Part shown: in pieces, positions 61,097 to 64,000 of the stretch
How the letters are laid out: every line of letters begins with the position of its first letter
How positions within the stretch are numbered: the first letter of the stretch is position 1
Assembly (NCBI GenBank): GCA_016861185.1
Contig: BOKW01000006.1
Span: forward strand, 1 to 64,000
Direction of reading: 5' to 3'
Origin: Betaproteobacteria bacterium
Lineage (GTDB): Bacteria; Pseudomonadota; Gammaproteobacteria; Burkholderiales; Burkholderiaceae_F
Length of the DNA stretch: 64,000 nucleotides
Notes under the pieces: model-generated
What the model saw: the letters and a program-made list of their open reading frames with translations, nothing else
Database searches by the model: none
Told to the model about the DNA's origin: nothing
Position numbers and translations under genes: made by a program

Positions 61097-62248
61097 ATGA
61101 ATCAATGCACCAAAGCGGTCGCAGCGCTTCTGTTCGGCGTGCCGACGTTGGCGCTGGCGTCAGTCATTCAAACGCTGCAAGGCACGGGGCAGGCCGAATT
61201 GCTGCCGATGATCCAGGCGGGTGCGCCGCCCGACAGTCCGGCGGCACGGGTCGATCCCAACGTCACGACGTCGCCATTCACCGGCGTGGTCAGCATCAAC
61301 ATCCGCTATACGCCGCCCGGCGGCACGCAGCAGAGCTTCATCTGCAGCGGCACGGCGATCTCGCCGTTCATGGTGCTGACGGCGGCGCACTGCGTCGATC
61401 CGCTCGACAACGGCCAAGTGATCGACATCACGCAAATGGGCAACGACGTTCGCGTCGTCGTCAACGACGACGGGTTCTTCAACCCGGCGACCGACCTGAT
61501 CACCGCGAGCCAGGTGACGATCCATCCGGACTACGACGGTTTCGGCATCTGCCCCGACGGCACATTCGGCTGCGTCAATGACGATCTCGCGATCATCCGA
61601 CTGTCGCAGGCTTTGCCGGACACAGTGCAGACCTATCGCTTTGCCGACGAACAGATCGCACCGGGCACCGAGTTCACGATGGTCGGCTACGGCACGAGCG
61701 GCGACGGCGTCAACGGCTACACGGTCGCACCGAACTTCTTCGTCAAGCGGGTCGGCGGCAACATCTACGACTTGTTCGACAACGACGACGAAGCGAACTT
61801 CAATCCGGCAACGCCGCGCGAGGTCTGGTATTACGACTTCGATGGCACCCGCAACGGGCTGTTCCGCGACACGTTCTGCCTCCTCGGGCTGGCCTGCTCC
61901 GGGTATCTTGGCAACGATGTCGAAACGCATCTCGGCGGCGGTGATTCTGGCGGACCTTCGTTCATCCAGTCGTGGACGGGCGAGTACTTCCTCGTCGCCA
62001 ACAACACGTTCGGAATCAACTTCTGCTACGCCGACGACCCGCGCGACAGCCAGGGGCGCTGCCGCAGCGGCGACTTCGGCGACGCTGGCGGCGGCATCCT
62101 GCTGCACTCGTACCTCAGTTGGATACGGATGACGGCGGAGATCCCCGAGCCGAGCTCGATTCTTCTGCTCGGTGTCGGCTTGCTGATGTTGAGCGTGCTG
62201 CGTACGCGCGGGCGTCGCCGCCCCGCGGCTTGCAGCGCGACGCGCTGA
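61097..62248 (+). CDS. trypsin-like serine protease with PEP-CTERM anchor
   Basis: A 383-aa exported protease. The signal peptide ends near residue 21 (PTLALA-S). The S1 fold has the catalytic triad: His98 in VLTAAHC, Asp162/163 in NDDLAIIRL, Ser284 in GGGDSGGPS. The C-terminus is a PEP-CTERM sorting signal: EIPEPSSILLLGVGLLMLSVL then RTRGRRR, with PEP at 350-352. Exosortase-dependent bacteria use this to sort proteins to the envelope, often with exopolysaccharide. No exosortase gene is in the window. GGGGGAGA precedes the start. A rho-independent terminator follows the gene. Confidence 0.92.
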   Translation: MNQCTKAVAALLFGVPTLALASVIQTLQGTGQAELLPMIQAGAPPDSPAARVDPNVTTSPFTGVVSINIRYTPPGGTQQSFICSGTAISPFMVLTAAHCVDPLDNGQVIDITQMGNDVRVVVNDDGFFNPATDLITASQVTIHPDYDGFGICPDGTFGCVNDDLAIIRLSQALPDTVQTYRFADEQIAPGTEFTMVGYGTSGDGVNGYTVAPNFFVKRVGGNIYDLFDNDDEANFNPATPREVWYYDFDGTRNGLFRDTFCLLGLACSGYLGNDVETHLGGGDSGGPSFIQSWTGEYFLVANNTFGINFCYADDPRDSQGRCRSGDFGDAGGGILLHSYLSWIRMTAEIPEPSSILLLGVGLLMLSVLRTRGRRRPAACSATR

Positions 62249-62266
62249 GCGAGCCGCGCTTCCGTC

Positions 62267-62288
62267 AGGGCCCTACGGGGCCCTTTTT
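62267..62288 (+). terminator. rho-independent terminator
   Basis: AGGGCCC (62267-62273), a TACG tetraloop and GGGCCCT (62278-62284) form a 7-bp GC-rich stem, directly followed by a T-run (TTTT). It lies 19 bases after the protease stop and ends that transcript; the convergent MoeB-like gene stop is at 62312. Confidence 0.85.
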
Positions 62289-62311
62289 CGTTTCGACGGT
62301 CGGTGCGCACC

Positions 62312-63058
62312 TCAGCGCGCACCGCACACCGCGCACGCCGGATCGCGCGGCACGCGGACGGTGCGGAACTGCATGTCCCGCGCGTCGAGCATCAGCAGTT
62401 TGCCGTTCAGCGGTTCGCCGATGCCGGCGGCGAGCTTCAGCGCCTCGGCGGCCTGCAGCGTGCCGACGATGCCCGTCAGCGGCGCGAACACACCCATGAT
62501 CGCGCACAGCTCGTCCTCGCCTTCGCCCTCGGGGAAAAGGCACGCGTAGCACGGCGCATCGGCGCGGCGCAGGTCGAACACCGCAAGCTGGCCGTCGAAG
62601 CGGATCGCGGCGCCGGACACGAGCGGCTTGCGGTGCCTGACGCAGGCGCGGTTGACCGCGTGGCGCGTGGCGAAGTTGTCGGTGCAGTCGAGCACGATCG
62701 TCGCGTCGCGCGCGAGCGCGTCGAGCGCGTCGGCGTCGACGCGGCGCACGACCGGAACGACCTCGACGTCCGGATTGATCGCCGCGAGCGTGGTGCGGCC
62801 CGATTCGGCCTTCGGTGCGCCGACGCGCTCGGTCGTGTGCAGGATCTGTCGCTGCAGGTTGGTGAGATCGACCGTATCGCCGTCGACCAGCGTGATCTTT
62901 GCCACCCCGGCGGAGGCGAGGTAGTACGCGGCCGGCGAACCGAGTCCGCCGGCGCCGATCACGAGCATCGAGGCCGCACGGATGCGTTCCTGCCCCTCGA
63001 CGCCGATCTCGTCGAGCAGGATGTGGCGCGAATAGCGCAGAAGCTGGCGGTCGTCCAT
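62312..63058 (-). CDS. MoeB/ThiF-family adenylyltransferase
   Basis: A 248-aa E1-like enzyme activating a sulfur-carrier protein (MoaD or ThiS) by C-terminal adenylation. N-terminal RQLLRYSRHILLDEIGVEGQERI, nucleotide motif VIGAGGLGSPAAYYLASAG, then DLTNLQRQILH and LDCTDNFATRHAVNRAC. Zinc ligands are CYAC and CAVC in two CxxC pairs, and the thioester-type cysteine region is DELCAIMGVFAPLTGIVG. Which carrier is served cannot be decided. Start at 63058 by family alignment. It follows the S41 protease gene by 64 bases, a pairing I know from other betaproteobacteria. Confidence 0.9.
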   Translation of the reverse strand: MDDRQLLRYSRHILLDEIGVEGQERIRAASMLVIGAGGLGSPAAYYLASAGVAKITLVDGDTVDLTNLQRQILHTTERVGAPKAESGRTTLAAINPDVEVVPVVRRVDADALDALARDATIVLDCTDNFATRHAVNRACVRHRKPLVSGAAIRFDGQLAVFDLRRADAPCYACLFPEGEGEDELCAIMGVFAPLTGIVGTLQAAEALKLAAGIGEPLNGKLLMLDARDMQFRTVRVPRDPACAVCGAR

Positions 63059-63122
63059 CGGGCGCCAAAAGGATCGGGCCGCATTATGCGGCCCGATCAC
63101 GGCGTTGGCTCGGGGAACGCGC

Positions 63123-64000
63123 CTATTTCTTCGGCGCGGCGTCCTTCGCGGTGGCGACGTTTTCGCGGGTCTTCGCGACCTCGACCGGCAGGCCCTTCAG
63201 GTGGTTCATCGCCTGCTTGAGCTGGAAGTCATCGGCGCTGCCGAACTCGTAGCGGCGCGCCGGCGCGGGCGCCTCGCTCGGTGTGCCGTGCGGCGGAGTC
63301 GACGCACCCGGCGCCGTTTGCGCAGGCTTTACGGGCTTCTGCGCGTCGGCCTTGTCTTCCAGATGCCGCACCAGATCGGCTTCGCGCACGGAGAAGCCGG
63401 CGAAATTGCCTTCCGGCGTGTCTTCGACCAGCAGGTCTGGCGCAATGCCCTTGGCCTGGATCGAACGGCCGTTCGGCGTGTAGTAGCGCGCGGTCGTGAG
63501 CTTGATTGCGGCCGGGTTGTCGCCGTCGACGCGGATCGGGATGATCGTCTGCACCGAGCCCTTGCCGAAGGTCTGCGTGCCGATCACGGTCGCGCGCTTG
63601 TGATCCTGCAGCGCGCCGGCGACGATCTCGGAGGCCGATGCGCTCGCGTTGTTGACCAGCACGACCATCGGCACGTTCTTGATCTCGCGCGGCAGCTTGC
63701 CGATCACGTCGTCGCCGCGCGTTCGGACGTAGTCCTCGGGCGAGGCGATGAAGCGGCGGCGCGCGTCCTCGGTGCGGCCGTCGGTCGAAACGACCAGCGA
63801 CTTCGGCGGCAGGAAGGCGGCGGACACGCCGACCGCGGCGTGCAGCAGTCCGCCCGGGTCGTTGCGCAGATCCAGGACCAGCCCTTTCAGCGGCCCCTGC
63901 TTGTACAGGTCGTTGACGTGCCTGACCAGATCCTCGACGGTGCGCTCCTGGAACTGCGAGATGCGGATGAAGCCGTAGCCGGGCTCGATCATGCGCGCGC
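63123..64000 (-). CDS. C-terminal processing peptidase, S41 family (5' end cut)
   Basis: The last 290 or so residues of a carboxyl-terminal processing protease; the N-terminal part with signal peptide and most of the PDZ domain lies beyond the window. Visible: GLVLDLRNDPGGLLHAAVGVSAAFLP, the catalytic Ser in VLVNNASASASEIVAGALQD, and the catalytic Lys in TFGKGSVQTIIPI. Then come YYTPNGRSIQAKGIAPD and a proline/alanine-rich C-terminal tail (APGASTPPHGTPSEAPAPARR). Such enzymes clip periplasmic proteins. Co-oriented with and probably co-transcribed to the MoeB-like gene. Confidence 0.93.
   Translation of the reverse strand, partial: ARMIEPGYGFIRISQFQERTVEDLVRHVNDLYKQGPLKGLVLDLRNDPGGLLHAAVGVSAAFLPPKSLVVSTDGRTEDARRRFIASPEDYVRTRGDDVIGKLPREIKNVPMVVLVNNASASASEIVAGALQDHKRATVIGTQTFGKGSVQTIIPIRVDGDNPAAIKLTTARYYTPNGRSIQAKGIAPDLLVEDTPEGNFAGFSVREADLVRHLEDKADAQKPVKPAQTAPGASTPPHGTPSEAPAPARRYEFGSADDFQLKQAMNHLKGLPVEVAKTRENVATAKDAAPKK

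Overview
The window is high-GC, densely packed chromosomal DNA. Gene content and order suggest a betaproteobacterium, most likely of the order Burkholderiales or a near relative. The markers are: metK next to two LpxL-type acyltransferases, then dapF-DUF484-xerC; a STAS protein followed by hslVU; argB, a pyrimidine nucleotidase and slmA; a LysR gene divergent from a DUF2917 gene; a DksA with a single cysteine in its zinc-finger region; and an SAH riboswitch in front of ahcY. This placement is inference from gene families; no 16S rRNA or tRNA gene was seen.

Layout. 1-4.9 kb: an FG-GAP repeat lipoprotein, a small ChaB-like protein, a PEBP-family protein, DNA polymerase X and a CBS protein. 4.9-8.6 kb: tRNA thiolation (ttcA) and folate genes (folB, a FolM-like reductase), divergent from a MidA-type methyltransferase. 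8.7-11.5 kb: a large membrane patatin. 11.7-14.4 kb: CCA-adding enzyme, GST and an NDUFA9-like oxidoreductase. 14.5-19.6 kb: a DUF485/acetate-type symporter pair followed by a cNMP/CBS/nucleotidyltransferase sensor and a DnaQ-like exonuclease. 19.8-24.4 kb: soluble lytic transglycosylase, 5-formyl-THF cyclo-ligase, LysR regulator and small proteins. 24.4-30.6 kb: the activated-methyl cycle (metF, ahcY with riboswitch, metK) with an HD-GYP gene inside. 30.8-36.9 kb: lipid A acyltransferases, dapF-DUF484-xerC and an RlmI-type methyltransferase. 37-41.7 kb: a run that looks metal-related (CobW GTPase, DksA, a MacB-like ABC pair, a small Cys-rich periplasmic protein, a DUF3299 protein). 42-45.4 kb: STAS protein and hslVU. 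45.6-52.6 kb: a Ca2+/cation antiporter directly followed by a complete Mrp Na+/H+ antiporter operon. 52.6-58.5 kb: copper-handling proteins, NAPRTase, rtcB-archease and a fused SoxX-SoxA triheme cytochrome with no other sox gene nearby. 58.6-64 kb: argB, nucleotidase, slmA, a PEP-CTERM trypsin-like protease, a MoeB/ThiF enzyme and a truncated S41 protease.

Genes run on both strands in short operons with many 4-bp stop/start overlaps, so translational coupling is common. Two families of dispersed intergenic repeats recur: one built on GGATTGCG units, one on CACGGAGACAC units. Several copies form long hairpins, and three copies of the first family lie directly against start codons.

The least ordinary features are the SoxXA fusion lipoprotein, the CobW-DksA-ABC-DUF3299 run, the symporter with an extra charged segment, the repeats at start codons, and the well-conserved SAH riboswitch. 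No CRISPR array, prophage, insertion sequence or clear defence island was found. Very long open frames opposite the real genes are by-products of GC-rich codon use and were left out.
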